Position numbers and translations under genes: made by a program. 44,573 bases of DNA from an uncultured archaeon (GTDB lineage: Archaea > Thermoproteota > Nitrososphaeria > Nitrososphaerales > CALBXV01): NCBI GenBank assembly GCA_937890045.1, contig CALBXV010000083.1, positions 1 to 44,573 on the forward strand. The letters run 5' to 3'. Positions 8,927 through 16,878 of this stretch are shown here, in pieces. A model generated the notes under the pieces. That model was not told the DNA's origin and did no database searches. It saw only the letters and a list, made by a program, of their open reading frames with translations. Positions within the stretch are counted from its first letter, which is position 1. Each line of letters starts with the position of its first letter.

Positions 8927-9742
8927 TTATGGAGCGTTTTCATCAACTCCAGCAATCGGCCACATTTGTTCTATTGCTTTTTTATCTTCAGGAGTTCTAT
9001 CTTCAATACTAACAATCGTAGGATCTGTTTTTATAGAATACGGAGGATGACCTTTGTGTGGATGATCTTCTTCAGGTGACTTAATCCATGGAATTAATTC
9101 ATTAGGTACATCCTTCCATGTTGCTGGATAGTCTCGTAATTTTTGTCTGTATTCTTCCCAGCCTTTCCTAATATCAGCAGGAACATCATCAGCTGCAACT
9201 TTATGGTCAGTAGCTTCTAAAATATTATTTCTTCTTAATCTTACTTTATCATCTGTTACTTCATCACACGCTTCTTTATAAACTAAATTCTTAAACTGTT
9301 TTGTATCGGGATCATACAAGTCCTCATTCAAATCTGCTTTTGAATAAACTTCAAATGGTGAAGTTGGATCAGTTACAAATGAATTAGGCATATCATCAGG
9401 ACCAACCTTTATTTCATAGCGTTTCAAATAACCGAATGGATTAGAATCCTCCGTACTAGGTCCAATTAATCCCGCTATAATACATTCCTTATCACCTGCT
9501 TTAGCATCTAATTCAACTTGATAGCAATGTCCGGGTATTGGTCGTTCAGTCATATCATCTGCATCCCATACATCTTCTAAACGATTAGCTTTTTCAAAGC
9601 AATTATTTTCATCTTTAGTTAACCATAAAATTAATTTTTCTGGACCTTCATATTGTATAGTACTAGTTTTGCCCAACACATCAGCCTGCCCATGACGTTC
9701 ATCAGGTATTCTATATGTAAGTAATGTTTTATATATCGCCAT
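8927..9742 (-). CDS. Chaperone-like partner C of the Cys-rich adhesins
   Basis: A 271-residue acidic protein, paralogous to the 11731-12567 and 12568-13335 products. The N-terminal half has the shared pattern TYRIPDERHG, GKTST, LILWL, then VWDADDMTERPIPGHCYQVE. The C-terminal half has RRNNILEATDH, DDVPADIRKGWEEYRQKLRD and a WKDVPNELIPW tail. The TD-then-YRQKLRD motif is that of tail-fibre-assembly chaperones. It lies 16 bases downstream of the 277-residue Cys-rich adhesin-like gene, so I infer that it helps fold or assemble that protein. It could instead be a structural subunit of the same complex. The conserved N-terminal half is not a domain I can name. Confidence 0.7.
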   Translation of the reverse strand: MAIYKTLLTYRIPDERHGQADVLGKTSTIQYEGPEKLILWLTKDENNCFEKANRLEDVWDADDMTERPIPGHCYQVELDAKAGDKECIIAGLIGPSTEDSNPFGYLKRYEIKVGPDDMPNSFVTDPTSPFEVYSKADLNEDLYDPDTKQFKNLVYKEACDEVTDDKVRLRRNNILEATDHKVAADDVPADIRKGWEEYRQKLRDYPATWKDVPNELIPWIKSPEEDHPHKGHPPYSIKTDPTIVSIEDRTPEDKKAIEQMWPIAGVDENAP

Positions 9743-9757
9743 TATTTTTCATCCTTT

Positions 9758-10591
9758 TTATTGATAAGTTACTTTTACTAATCCACCTGCTCCCCAATGA
9801 CCCCAACAAGCACTTGATGTTGCATGTCCTACTCCTACTCCGGCTCCACCTGGAAACATTGAATGTGAAGAACAACAACTATAATTACCCGTACACCAAC
9901 TAGAACCTTGACCAGTATAACTAACTGCAAATGGGCCTGTGGGTCCACCAGCTGTTGTAAAAACATGAGAACAACAACTGTAACCATGATATGAGTGTCC
10001 TGTAGTTCCCGTATATCCCATACTCTTTTCTGTTGGTGTTTCTGGTATACCACAAAAACCAGGATTAGTTGCGTTTGTTATCCAATTTTCATTATAAGTA
10101 CCTAGATTACATTGAGTAGCTAATCCACAATTATAACAATTAGACATTTTATCCCAGCTGTTTGATCCACCACGACCACCTACTGCACAAAAATTTGTTA
10201 AACCATCTCCCGTAACATATGATGTACAACCATCTCTACAAGCTGAACAACAATGACAACAACATGAACAATTTGAAGTTCCTGCTGCACACAAAGTATA
10301 TTGTGAAGAACCTGCTGTAAATTCACTATCTGAAGCAAAAAGTTGTATCATTGCATAATTACCACCTTGTCCGCCCATAGGAACATCATGGTCACCACCA
10401 GATGAACCACCTGGCCCACCACCACTTAAAATTTCAAACTTAACCATCTGTACACCAGATGGTACTGTCCATTGTAAACAACAGCCACCATTCGTAACTG
10501 TCCAGTGATTTCTATTAAAAATAGTAAATTCTTTTACTACTGGTGTAGCCGCCGTTGCGCCCATGAGTGTTTTAAAACTGACTACTGCCAT
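9758..10591 (-). CDS. Cysteine- and glycine-rich adhesin-like protein C
   Basis: A 277-residue protein with 22 cysteines (about 8%). Residues 30-56 have the conserved WTVTNGGCCLQWTVPSG then KFEILSGGGPGGSSGG pattern shared with the two paralogues. Residues 101-122 hold the densest cluster (CSCCCHCCSAC then GC), followed by GDGLTNFCAVGG and NCYNC. The C-terminus is GAGGLVKVTYQ, which matches the end of other glycine-rich phage fibre-tip proteins (GGxGxxxVxY). I infer a polyglycine-type fibre tip stabilised by disulfides or metal. The number of Cys is odd for a protein assembled in the reducing cytoplasm. It is the shortest family member, lacking the insertions seen in the other two. Confidence 0.75.
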   Translation of the reverse strand: MAVVSFKTLMGATAATPVVKEFTIFNRNHWTVTNGGCCLQWTVPSGVQMVKFEILSGGGPGGSSGGDHDVPMGGQGGNYAMIQLFASDSEFTAGSSQYTLCAAGTSNCSCCCHCCSACRDGCTSYVTGDGLTNFCAVGGRGGSNSWDKMSNCYNCGLATQCNLGTYNENWITNATNPGFCGIPETPTEKSMGYTGTTGHSYHGYSCCSHVFTTAGGPTGPFAVSYTGQGSSWCTGNYSCCSSHSMFPGGAGVGVGHATSSACWGHWGAGGLVKVTYQ

Positions 10592-10616
10592 GATTTCTCT
10601 CCTTTAATATATTTAC

Positions 10617-11726
10617 TCATTGATATGTTACCTTAATTAATCCACCATTACCCCAAACGGCTACACAACCTGTGCCAGCTCCAACTGAACGACCTCCTCC
10701 ACCTCCGCCCGGAAATGAACTATGTGCCATACAACAAGATATTCCACCAGAACAAAAAGAGTTCATCATGGCATCTAAACCTCCACTAGAAAATGGTCCT
10801 CGTGGTGAACCAGCATATGAAAACGAATATTGACAACAATCATACGCTTTAAACCATCCACCCGGTGAACCACTGAAGCCGTAATCTGCTCCCCAAAATT
10901 GATCTGCAGCACATTGATAAGAAACCCAACCAGCATTATAATTTCCAAGAGAGCATTGTGCACTATTAGTATGACAATTATAACAGTTAGAAAATACATC
11001 CCAATTTGTTTCTCCGCCTTCTCCTCCAACAGCACAAAAATTCTGTAATCCATCTCCTGTTGCATATGAAGTACATCCATGTTTACAATTTTTGTTACAA
11101 CTACAACAACAACTACAACAAGACGTTCCTCCTGCACACAAAAGATAAACAGATTCACTTCCTGCAGTTGAACAAAAATCTGGCGTCATTGACATGGCTG
11201 TTATTACACCACCTTCTATGGTTCCTGTGACTCTTCCGCTTTGGCCATGTTGAAAAGAATTACTGTTTCCGTTTGTAACACCGTGATTCGTACTACCACG
11301 AAAACAAACTTCTGGTATTGAAGTATATCCAGTTCCACCATTCGTAATAGTAAAATCTGTTAATTTTCCTTGTGAAACTGCTACAGTAGCTGCAAAACTT
11401 GAACCACCACCACCAGAAACAATAACATCGGGAGGTTGTACCCATCCACCACCACCAGGTGTAGTACTGAGAGTTTTAACTGCATAAGCCCCACCTTGTC
11501 CACCGATACCACCATCATGGTCTCCACCTGATGAGCCACCAGGTCCTCCACCACCTACTAATTCAAATTTAATATTTTTTGTACCAGTCGGTACTGTCCA
11601 TTCTAAACAACAACCACCATTAGATACTGTCCACCAACAATCATTGAAAATATGAAATGTTTTTTCTCCAGCTGAAGGTAATTCTGGTGGTGCTTGCCAA
11701 GCTAAAAGATCAGTTAAATCTACCAT
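10617..11726 (-). CDS. Cysteine- and glycine-rich adhesin-like protein B
   Basis: A 369-residue paralogue of the 9758 and 13346 products with 25 cysteines. Residues 31-70 repeat the family signature (WWTVSNGGCCLEWTVPTG, then FELVGGGGPGGSSGGDHD). About residues 92-182 are an extra beta module with TNGGTGYTSIPEV, of the GxGYxxxP type seen in baseplate proteins here, and the short paralogue lacks it. The Cys cluster is at 203-218 (CCSCCCSC onward), followed by GDGLQNFCAVGGEGG and NCYNC. It ends GNGGLIKVTYQ. A receptor-binding fibre-tip function is inferred from the glycine-rich ending and the fibre context. Its likely chaperone, at 11731-12567, lies immediately upstream with a four-base gap. Confidence 0.75.
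   Translation of the reverse strand: MVDLTDLLAWQAPPELPSAGEKTFHIFNDCWWTVSNGGCCLEWTVPTGTKNIKFELVGGGGPGGSSGGDHDGGIGGQGGAYAVKTLSTTPGGGGWVQPPDVIVSGGGGSSFAATVAVSQGKLTDFTITNGGTGYTSIPEVCFRGSTNHGVTNGNSNSFQHGQSGRVTGTIEGGVITAMSMTPDFCSTAGSESVYLLCAGGTSCCSCCCSCNKNCKHGCTSYATGDGLQNFCAVGGEGGETNWDVFSNCYNCHTNSAQCSLGNYNAGWVSYQCAADQFWGADYGFSGSPGGWFKAYDCCQYSFSYAGSPRGPFSSGGLDAMMNSFCSGGISCCMAHSSFPGGGGGGRSVGAGTGCVAVWGNGGLIKVTYQ
11181..11453 (-). other. GxGY beta module inserted in Cys-rich protein B
   Basis: About 90 residues (92-182 of the protein) with the pattern FTITNGGTGYTSIP and GTIEGGVITAMSM. The module is present in this paralogue only, and similar modules occur in the baseplate proteins at 31572-36950 and 38373-40463. 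Boundaries are approximate. Confidence 0.6.
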
Positions 11727-11730
11727 TAAG

Positions 11731-12567
11731 TTATCCTACGTTTGCAATGTTTTCTATTTGTTTCAGTGCATCTGCATCAGCATCTGATCTATCTTTAATC
11801 CAAACAACATCATCTTTATCTGAATCCTCAGAATATCTATTCTCTATTGTTCCGGGTTCTCTTGGAAAAACAATAAATTCATTTGGTACGTCTGCCCAAT
11901 CAGCAGGTAAATCTCGCAATTTCTGTCGCCAATCTAACCACTCTTGTTTCATTTCCGCTGGCATATCCTCATTAAACATATTATCAGAACCACTTAAATG
12001 TCCATTTCTAATTGTTCTAATACTATCATCAGTACGATCTTCTGTTGTCCCAGTTCTATATTTTAAAGGTTTCCATGTACCAGTAGCTGGATTATATGCA
12101 TTAATTGCTATATCCTGTTTAGCATAAACTTCCATAATATGTGAAGGATCAGGTATAATTTTATTGTCTTGATCGACAGGTCCACATTCAACTTCATAAA
12201 GTTTAGGTTTCTTAAAACAAAGTCCGGCGCATACATCACCATGACGTTGTGCTTCATGGTCTTCATGTCCACCTTTAGGCGCTAACATCCCAGCACGTAA
12301 TGCCATTTCATCACTTTCAGTAGCATCTAATTCAACTTGATAACAATCAAGCGGCATTGGCCGTTCAGTCATATCATCTGCATCCCAAACATGCATAATA
12401 TCATTTTTACCATAATCTTCACCTTCTGTCTTATCTGTTTTACATAACCATAGAATTAATTTACTAGGCCCATGGTATACATCTGTGGATGTTTTACCTT
12501 CTGAGTCATCCATACTATGGCGTTGATTAGGAACTTTATATGTTATGGTTTTATTAATCCAAGCCAT
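11731..12567 (-). CDS. Chaperone-like partner B of the Cys-rich adhesins
   Basis: A 278-residue paralogue of the flanking partner genes. It has the shared ITYKVPNQRHSMDDSEGKTS opening, LILWL, VWDADDMTERPMPLDCYQVE and a middle YEVECGP segment. Next come RNGHLSGSDN, EDMPAEMKQEWLDWRQKLRD and LPADWADVPNEF. The RQKLRDLP motif fits tail-fibre-assembly chaperones. Its start codon directly follows the stop of the upstream partner gene (TAA then ATG), so the two are a tandem duplication read as one unit. Between residues 85 and 105 it has an HEDHEAQRH-type insertion that its neighbour lacks. It sits directly upstream of Cys-rich gene B, probably its client. Confidence 0.7.
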   Translation of the reverse strand: MAWINKTITYKVPNQRHSMDDSEGKTSTDVYHGPSKLILWLCKTDKTEGEDYGKNDIMHVWDADDMTERPMPLDCYQVELDATESDEMALRAGMLAPKGGHEDHEAQRHGDVCAGLCFKKPKLYEVECGPVDQDNKIIPDPSHIMEVYAKQDIAINAYNPATGTWKPLKYRTGTTEDRTDDSIRTIRNGHLSGSDNMFNEDMPAEMKQEWLDWRQKLRDLPADWADVPNEFIVFPREPGTIENRYSEDSDKDDVVWIKDRSDADADALKQIENIANVG

Positions 12568-13335
12568 TTATTTTACTCCTTTAACAAATTGTTTCAACAT
12601 TAGTTTATCCTCATCAGTTCTATCTGCAATTTTTATATATGGTTGATCTGGATCATCCAACATCATGTCTGGTGAATCATCATCTGGTGCTCTTGGTTCT
12701 CTAATTAAATCTACAGGTACATCCGCCCAATCGGCTGGTAAATCTCTTAATTTTTTACGATAGTCTAACCATTTATCTTTTAAGTCAGCTGGCATATCCT
12801 CATTTACTGAATTGTCCGACTCCCCTAAGGCATGATTACGTTTAGCTCTTACTAAATCCCATGTCCACGAATCAAATCCATCATCAGCTCGATTGTCAGA
12901 ATAATTTTTATGATGATTAATATATTGTAAGGGTAACCATTTTTCACCATCCCAATCATCTACAGGAATACGATAAACTTCACGAACATCCGTTGGATCA
13001 ACAACACGAGCATTTGGTTCAGTATCAGGCCCTACAGCAACTTCATAAAGTTTTGTTATCGGAATACCACCCCACAACAACATCATTCGTAATATATTTT
13101 CACTTGTATCAGAATTAAGTTCTAATGTATACAAATGTAATGGAAGTGGTTGTTCTGGCACCTCATCGGGATGCCACGAATCAACAACTTTATGAGTTTC
13201 TTTGTCCATATATAATACTAATCTAGAAGGACCGGTATAGGTCATTTTAGATGTCTTACCTTCAGAATCATCCATTCCAAATCTTTCATTTGGAATCTTA
13301 TATGTAACTTCTTTTTTTATCTCTGGGAATGCCAT
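12568..13335 (-). CDS. Chaperone-like partner A of the Cys-rich adhesins
   Basis: A 255-residue paralogue with VTYKIPNERFGMDDSEGKTS, LVLYM and a DEVPEQPLPLHLYTLEL segment in place of the VWDADDMTERP segment of its relatives. KRNHALGESDN, EDMPADLKDKWLDYRKKLRD and LPADWADVPVDL follow. It begins ten bases downstream of Cys-rich gene A and is likely its partner. The block around LPADWADVP is almost identical to that of partner B, which suggests recent duplication or gene conversion. The N-terminal half is less conserved and may be the part that recognises the client. A chaperone role is inferred from the motif; a virion role is possible. Confidence 0.7.
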   Translation of the reverse strand: MAFPEIKKEVTYKIPNERFGMDDSEGKTSKMTYTGPSRLVLYMDKETHKVVDSWHPDEVPEQPLPLHLYTLELNSDTSENILRMMLLWGGIPITKLYEVAVGPDTEPNARVVDPTDVREVYRIPVDDWDGEKWLPLQYINHHKNYSDNRADDGFDSWTWDLVRAKRNHALGESDNSVNEDMPADLKDKWLDYRKKLRDLPADWADVPVDLIREPRAPDDDSPDMMLDDPDQPYIKIADRTDEDKLMLKQFVKGVK

Positions 13336-13345
13336 TATATCTCCA

Positions 13346-14317
13346 TTATTGATATGTTACTTTAACCATTCCACCTGCACCGAAACCACCATATCCACAA
13401 ACATCATCATCTGAGAAAGAAATTCCTCCGCCGCCTGGCCACACACTATGACCTGAACAACAAGCCATATTACATGCACAATAATCACCAGAGATATAAC
13501 CAGGTGTACTAAAAGGTCCGCTAGGACTACCGGGTCCAGTAGACATATGACTATTGCAAGAATAACCATTTTGAACATAACCCGCAGTTCCTGCAAAGAA
13601 TTGGTCATAACCAAAACCACAAGTACACGTGGATCGTTTCCATCCTTGATTATCATAATCGTGACAACATTGTCCGGCTATGTAACAATTATAACAACTA
13701 CATCGTGTATCACAAAAATGAGTTCCGCCTGTTCCACCTAATACACAAAAATTTATATCAGCATCTTGATATGTTCCAGTAGTTGTACCTAATCCCGGTC
13801 CATTTACATATGATGGACAACCATGCCTACACGGAAAATCCTGACAACAAAGACAACATGAACATTCTGATGTTCCTGCTGCACATATAGTATAAACTGC
13901 AGTTCCAGTATCTATGTTTGGAGATAACACACAAGTTCCCTCTTGACTTACACATGGCCTGTTAGAACCATTGGTGGTACAACAAGTACCACAAGTAAAT
14001 CCACTTTCACCAGCACCAGTCCTTGTTTCAAAATTACTTCCACCTTGTATACAAGTTCCTGAAGCATATATAGATTTAGAAGCGTAATTTCCACCTGATC
14101 CACCCGGACCCCAATCACCTGCTGATGATGAATCACCGGGTCCACCACCACCTATAATTTCAAATTTAATAAAAGTTGTTTTTGCAGGTACTGTCCATTG
14201 GTAACAACAGCCACCATTATTAACATTCCAATGATTGGAATTGAAAACATAAAATTCTTTTACAGGTGGTGTTCCTGTGGGATGTATCGATACAAGTAAT
14301 TCGCTTAAGTCAACCAT
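13346..14317 (-). CDS. Cysteine- and glycine-rich adhesin-like protein A
   Basis: A 323-residue protein with 31 cysteines (nearly 10%), the highest in the window. It has the family signature at 30-60 (WNVNNGGCCYQWTVPAK, then KFEIIGGGGPGDSS). A Cys-bearing insert at about 85-140 (GFTCGTCCTTNGSNRPCVS and neighbours) is specific to this paralogue. The shared cluster CSCCLCCQDFPCRHGC is at 152-167, then CSCYNC, and the protein ends GAGGMVKVTYQ. It is probably a receptor-binding tip, first of the duplicated set to be transcribed. The adhesin role is inferred; Fe-S or Zn binding is an alternative reason for the CC and CxC clusters. Confidence 0.75.
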   Translation of the reverse strand: MVDLSELLVSIHPTGTPPVKEFYVFNSNHWNVNNGGCCYQWTVPAKTTFIKFEIIGGGGPGDSSSAGDWGPGGSGGNYASKSIYASGTCIQGGSNFETRTGAGESGFTCGTCCTTNGSNRPCVSQEGTCVLSPNIDTGTAVYTICAAGTSECSCCLCCQDFPCRHGCPSYVNGPGLGTTTGTYQDADINFCVLGGTGGTHFCDTRCSCYNCYIAGQCCHDYDNQGWKRSTCTCGFGYDQFFAGTAGYVQNGYSCNSHMSTGPGSPSGPFSTPGYISGDYCACNMACCSGHSVWPGGGGISFSDDDVCGYGGFGAGGMVKVTYQ

Positions 14318-14333
14318 TGTTTTTGTTCTCCAA

Positions 14334-14933
14334 TTATCCTGTTATTATCCAACCATTAGTTGCATTATGATAAATTAACATTTTAGAAACATCACTAATA
14401 TTCATCGTAACATCTGCAGCTTGTCTATGTATGTTTTTTCCATTACCGGCAAGTGTTAAGTTATTAGTAGCAAATGTTCCTTTAGCATCTACAATCCAAA
14501 TTGTATCACCGGCTGTTGGTGCGGCAGGTAATGTCATTGTCCATGCTGCTGCTGACGTATCACAAAAATATGCTTTTCCGTTAAGTGCATTAGTTGCAAC
14601 TGCTGCATCAGTCCATGCAGGATATGTATTACCAACAGTAAAAGTTTGATTAGGGTCACCATCTGATACTAATGCACCACCTTTAGCACCTTGTGGCATT
14701 GCACCAAGAGCATCAGTCACCCCTTTAGCCATATAAGCCCAATTTGCATCCGCCACACCTAGAACACTAGGATTATCACCAACAGTGGAAGATCCAACGG
14801 CAGTTATGCATACATATGTAGATGTTATATTACTATCCGTATAAACAACTACATCTCTTTCAGTATAAGAAGTAAGGGCAGCCCATGTTCCTCTAAATAC
14901 AAAATTTATCTTTCCTAGATCTATTTTAGCCAT
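14334..14933 (-). CDS. Short fibre: CBM5/12-like module plus C-terminal cap
   Basis: A 199-residue protein. Residues 10-71 (FRGTWAALTSYTERDVVVY, then YVCITAV, then WAYMAKG) follow the pattern of CBM5/12-type chitin-binding-like modules that phage fibres often use. Residues 121-198 are the cap module found five times in this window (TLPAAPTAGDTIWIVD, NGKNIHRQAAD, NATNGWIITG). It has no catalytic residues. It is probably a short fibre or a tip accessory. The next gene downstream is Cys-rich gene A, 16 bases away. Confidence 0.7.
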   Translation of the reverse strand: MAKIDLGKINFVFRGTWAALTSYTERDVVVYTDSNITSTYVCITAVGSSTVGDNPSVLGVADANWAYMAKGVTDALGAMPQGAKGGALVSDGDPNQTFTVGNTYPAWTDAAVATNALNGKAYFCDTSAAAWTMTLPAAPTAGDTIWIVDAKGTFATNNLTLAGNGKNIHRQAADVTMNISDVSKMLIYHNATNGWIITG

Positions 14934-14962
14934 TGTTTAATTTCCTTTTTATATTATTCAAA

Positions 14963-15199
14963 TTATATGGTGATGATGAAATGACCATTTTCTATTGAAA
15001 ATTCATAACCGGCAGATGCCCAAAATACATCAAGCATTGCATCGTATTCAGCCTTTGAAACCGCATCCGCACCTCCAGCAGTATGTTGAACCTTAAGATT
15101 CGTCGCCCATCCATACGAATGATCATCTTCCATTAGAAGACCATACATCTCGGTAAATGATTCACCAATATTACTGTTATGTATTTTTGTTAGTGCCAT
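14963..15199 (-). CDS. Small hypothetical late protein
   Basis: A 78-residue protein (MALTKIHNSNIGESF, then YDAMLDVFWASAGYEFS and GHFIITI). I do not recognise the family. It is mixed alpha/beta without membrane segments or Cys. It is the first gene after two exact late promoter boxes, so it leads the transcript that continues into the short fibre and the Cys-rich block. This placement suggests a virion or assembly role. Confidence 0.6.
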   Translation of the reverse strand: MALTKIHNSNIGESFTEMYGLLMEDDHSYGWATNLKVQHTAGGADAVSKAEYDAMLDVFWASAGYEFSIENGHFIITI

Positions 15200-15221
15200 C
15201 CTTGCAATCTTCCTTTACTGT

Positions 15222-15229
15222 TATTTATA
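15222..15229 (-). promoter_or_regulatory. T4-type late promoter box
   Basis: An exact TATAAATA on the left-going strand, 23 bases upstream of the start of the 78-residue gene. It is one of a tandem pair in the 42-base gap after the halogenase gene. Confidence 0.72.
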
Positions 15230-15230
15230 A

Positions 15231-15238
15231 TATTTATA
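15231..15238 (-). promoter_or_regulatory. T4-type late promoter box (second copy)
   Basis: A second exact TATAAATA, one base from the first copy and three bases past the halogenase stop codon. The pair gives the Cys-rich adhesin block its own late start. Confidence 0.72.
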
Positions 15239-15241
15239 ATC

Positions 15242-16849
15242 TTAATTATAGATATTTTCTTTTAAAAACTCATAATGTGTTGGTAATTGATCCAAACGAA
15301 CTTGTAATTTTTCTTTAAAATTCTTATATTGATCTTTTTGCCGTACTTGATCTTCTTTCATCTGATCCCACATCTCTGGTTCCAAATGCATATGATTCAT
15401 TAATGATAATGGTGAATATCCATTCCCTGTAGCTATATATAATAAACCAGTCATATCTTCTGGACTAAACTCAAATGTTTTATTTAATCTTCTAGTTAAG
15501 TCTGCACTTGTAGTTACTGGTGCATGCGCACCATCATTAGAAATACCAAGAGGACCTAAATCATAACTTATTTCTTCTGTAACATGCTTCCAATAGGGTG
15601 TATCATGTCTGGATGATAAAGCATAATGTTGTGAAACAAATTCTCTCATACCTCCAATCCATTCTCTCACGGAGTAATTCAACATATCTTTATCTATTTT
15701 ATTTACATTACCATCTTTGCGGGTTAATGTTCTTAATAAAAATATAATATTTTCATGTGTTAACAATAAACCCGTAGACTCTAATGGTTCAATAAATCCA
15801 CTTGCAAGTCCAACTCCTACAACATTATGTTTCCAAGATGTTTCATGTACTCCATGTCGTATATCAATGTGTTTAAATTCTGCATTATCAACTCTTTCTT
15901 TATCACCAATAACCATGTTACCATTACCACCAGCTAAATGATGTCGAAATTGTTTCTCTGCTGATTCTGGTGTTTCAAATTTACTAGAATATACATACCC
16001 TGTTCCTATTCGATTGAACAGCGGTATATTCCAAACCCAACCACTTTCGATTGCAGTACAATTTGTAACACATTCCATTTCCTTATCAGGATTAATATAT
16101 GGAAGTCTTGTTGCTATTGCTTTATCATTCATAAGACAATCATTAAAAGAAATAAATGGAACCTTTAATGTTTCACTTAACAATAAAGCTTTAAACCCAG
16201 TACAGTCAACATATAAATCTGCTTCTAGTTCACCATTCTCTTTGGTTGATAAACTTTTTACTGACCCATCTTCATTCTGATTAACTTTAATTACGTCATC
16301 AGTAATATAATTTAATCCATTCGGTAAAGCAATTTTCTCTTTTAAATACTGACCAAAGAGTGTTGCATCCATATGATAGGCAGTAGCATTATGAAAATCA
16401 AATGCTCTTACCATACCATCCTCATTAAGTGTCATTTTATTTTGGTCACTCATAGTAATGACAGGATGGTAATATTCTGCAAAACTATAATTGTCTATCT
16501 TTGGATCTAACAGTTTCCAATAATACCAAGTTGCTATATTACCCGCATCTGACATATCTCTTATGCCAAATGGATAATGATATGAGTGTCCCTTATCAGC
16601 GAAATCTGTAAACTTGATTGATGTTTTATATGTCGCATTACAATACGACATCCAATCTTCATCTTTAAGACCAAGTAACTGTAAAAAACGATTAATATAA
16701 GTTAATGTTGATTCACCAACACCTACTGTACCTATATTTTTCGATTCAATAAGTGTAACATTCATATCAGGCAACATCTTCGTAAGAGTCGCCGCTGTCA
16801 TCCATCCTGCACTACCACCACCAACAATACATATATTTCTAATTCTCAT
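15242..16849 (-). CDS. Flavin-dependent halogenase (tryptophan halogenase family)
   Basis: A 535-residue FADH2-dependent halogenase that oxidises chloride, bromide or iodide and halogenates an electron-rich substrate. It has the FAD-binding GGGSAGW at 10-16, GVGEST at 43-48, and the catalytic lysine in TYKTSIKF (K75, matching K79 of PrnA/RebH). It also has DCTGF at 215-219, the halogenase signature WVWNIP at 271-276, and EPLESTG at 354-360, which includes the conserved glutamate. All key residues are present and length is normal. I chose the ATG at 16849 because AAGGAG is eight bases upstream; in-frame ATG 16855 and GTG 16858 are too close to it. Related genes occur in marine cyanophages (for example VirX1 of Syn10, reported to iodinate small molecules). 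The substrate here is unknown. It lies between fibre genes. Confidence 0.95.
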   Translation of the reverse strand: MRIRNICIVGGGSAGWMTAATLTKMLPDMNVTLIESKNIGTVGVGESTLTYINRFLQLLGLKDEDWMSYCNATYKTSIKFTDFADKGHSYHYPFGIRDMSDAGNIATWYYWKLLDPKIDNYSFAEYYHPVITMSDQNKMTLNEDGMVRAFDFHNATAYHMDATLFGQYLKEKIALPNGLNYITDDVIKVNQNEDGSVKSLSTKENGELEADLYVDCTGFKALLLSETLKVPFISFNDCLMNDKAIATRLPYINPDKEMECVTNCTAIESGWVWNIPLFNRIGTGYVYSSKFETPESAEKQFRHHLAGGNGNMVIGDKERVDNAEFKHIDIRHGVHETSWKHNVVGVGLASGFIEPLESTGLLLTHENIIFLLRTLTRKDGNVNKIDKDMLNYSVREWIGGMREFVSQHYALSSRHDTPYWKHVTEEISYDLGPLGISNDGAHAPVTTSADLTRRLNKTFEFSPEDMTGLLYIATGNGYSPLSLMNHMHLEPEMWDQMKEDQVRQKDQYKNFKEKLQVRLDQLPTHYEFLKENIYN

Positions 16850-16878
16850 TACCATCACTCCTTCATATAAAAATAATA

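Noticed and set aside
16855..16858. Earlier ATG or GTG start for the halogenase
   Set aside because: They lie 2 bases or less from the AAGGAG site. ATG 16849 has normal spacing and keeps the FAD motif close to the N-terminus.
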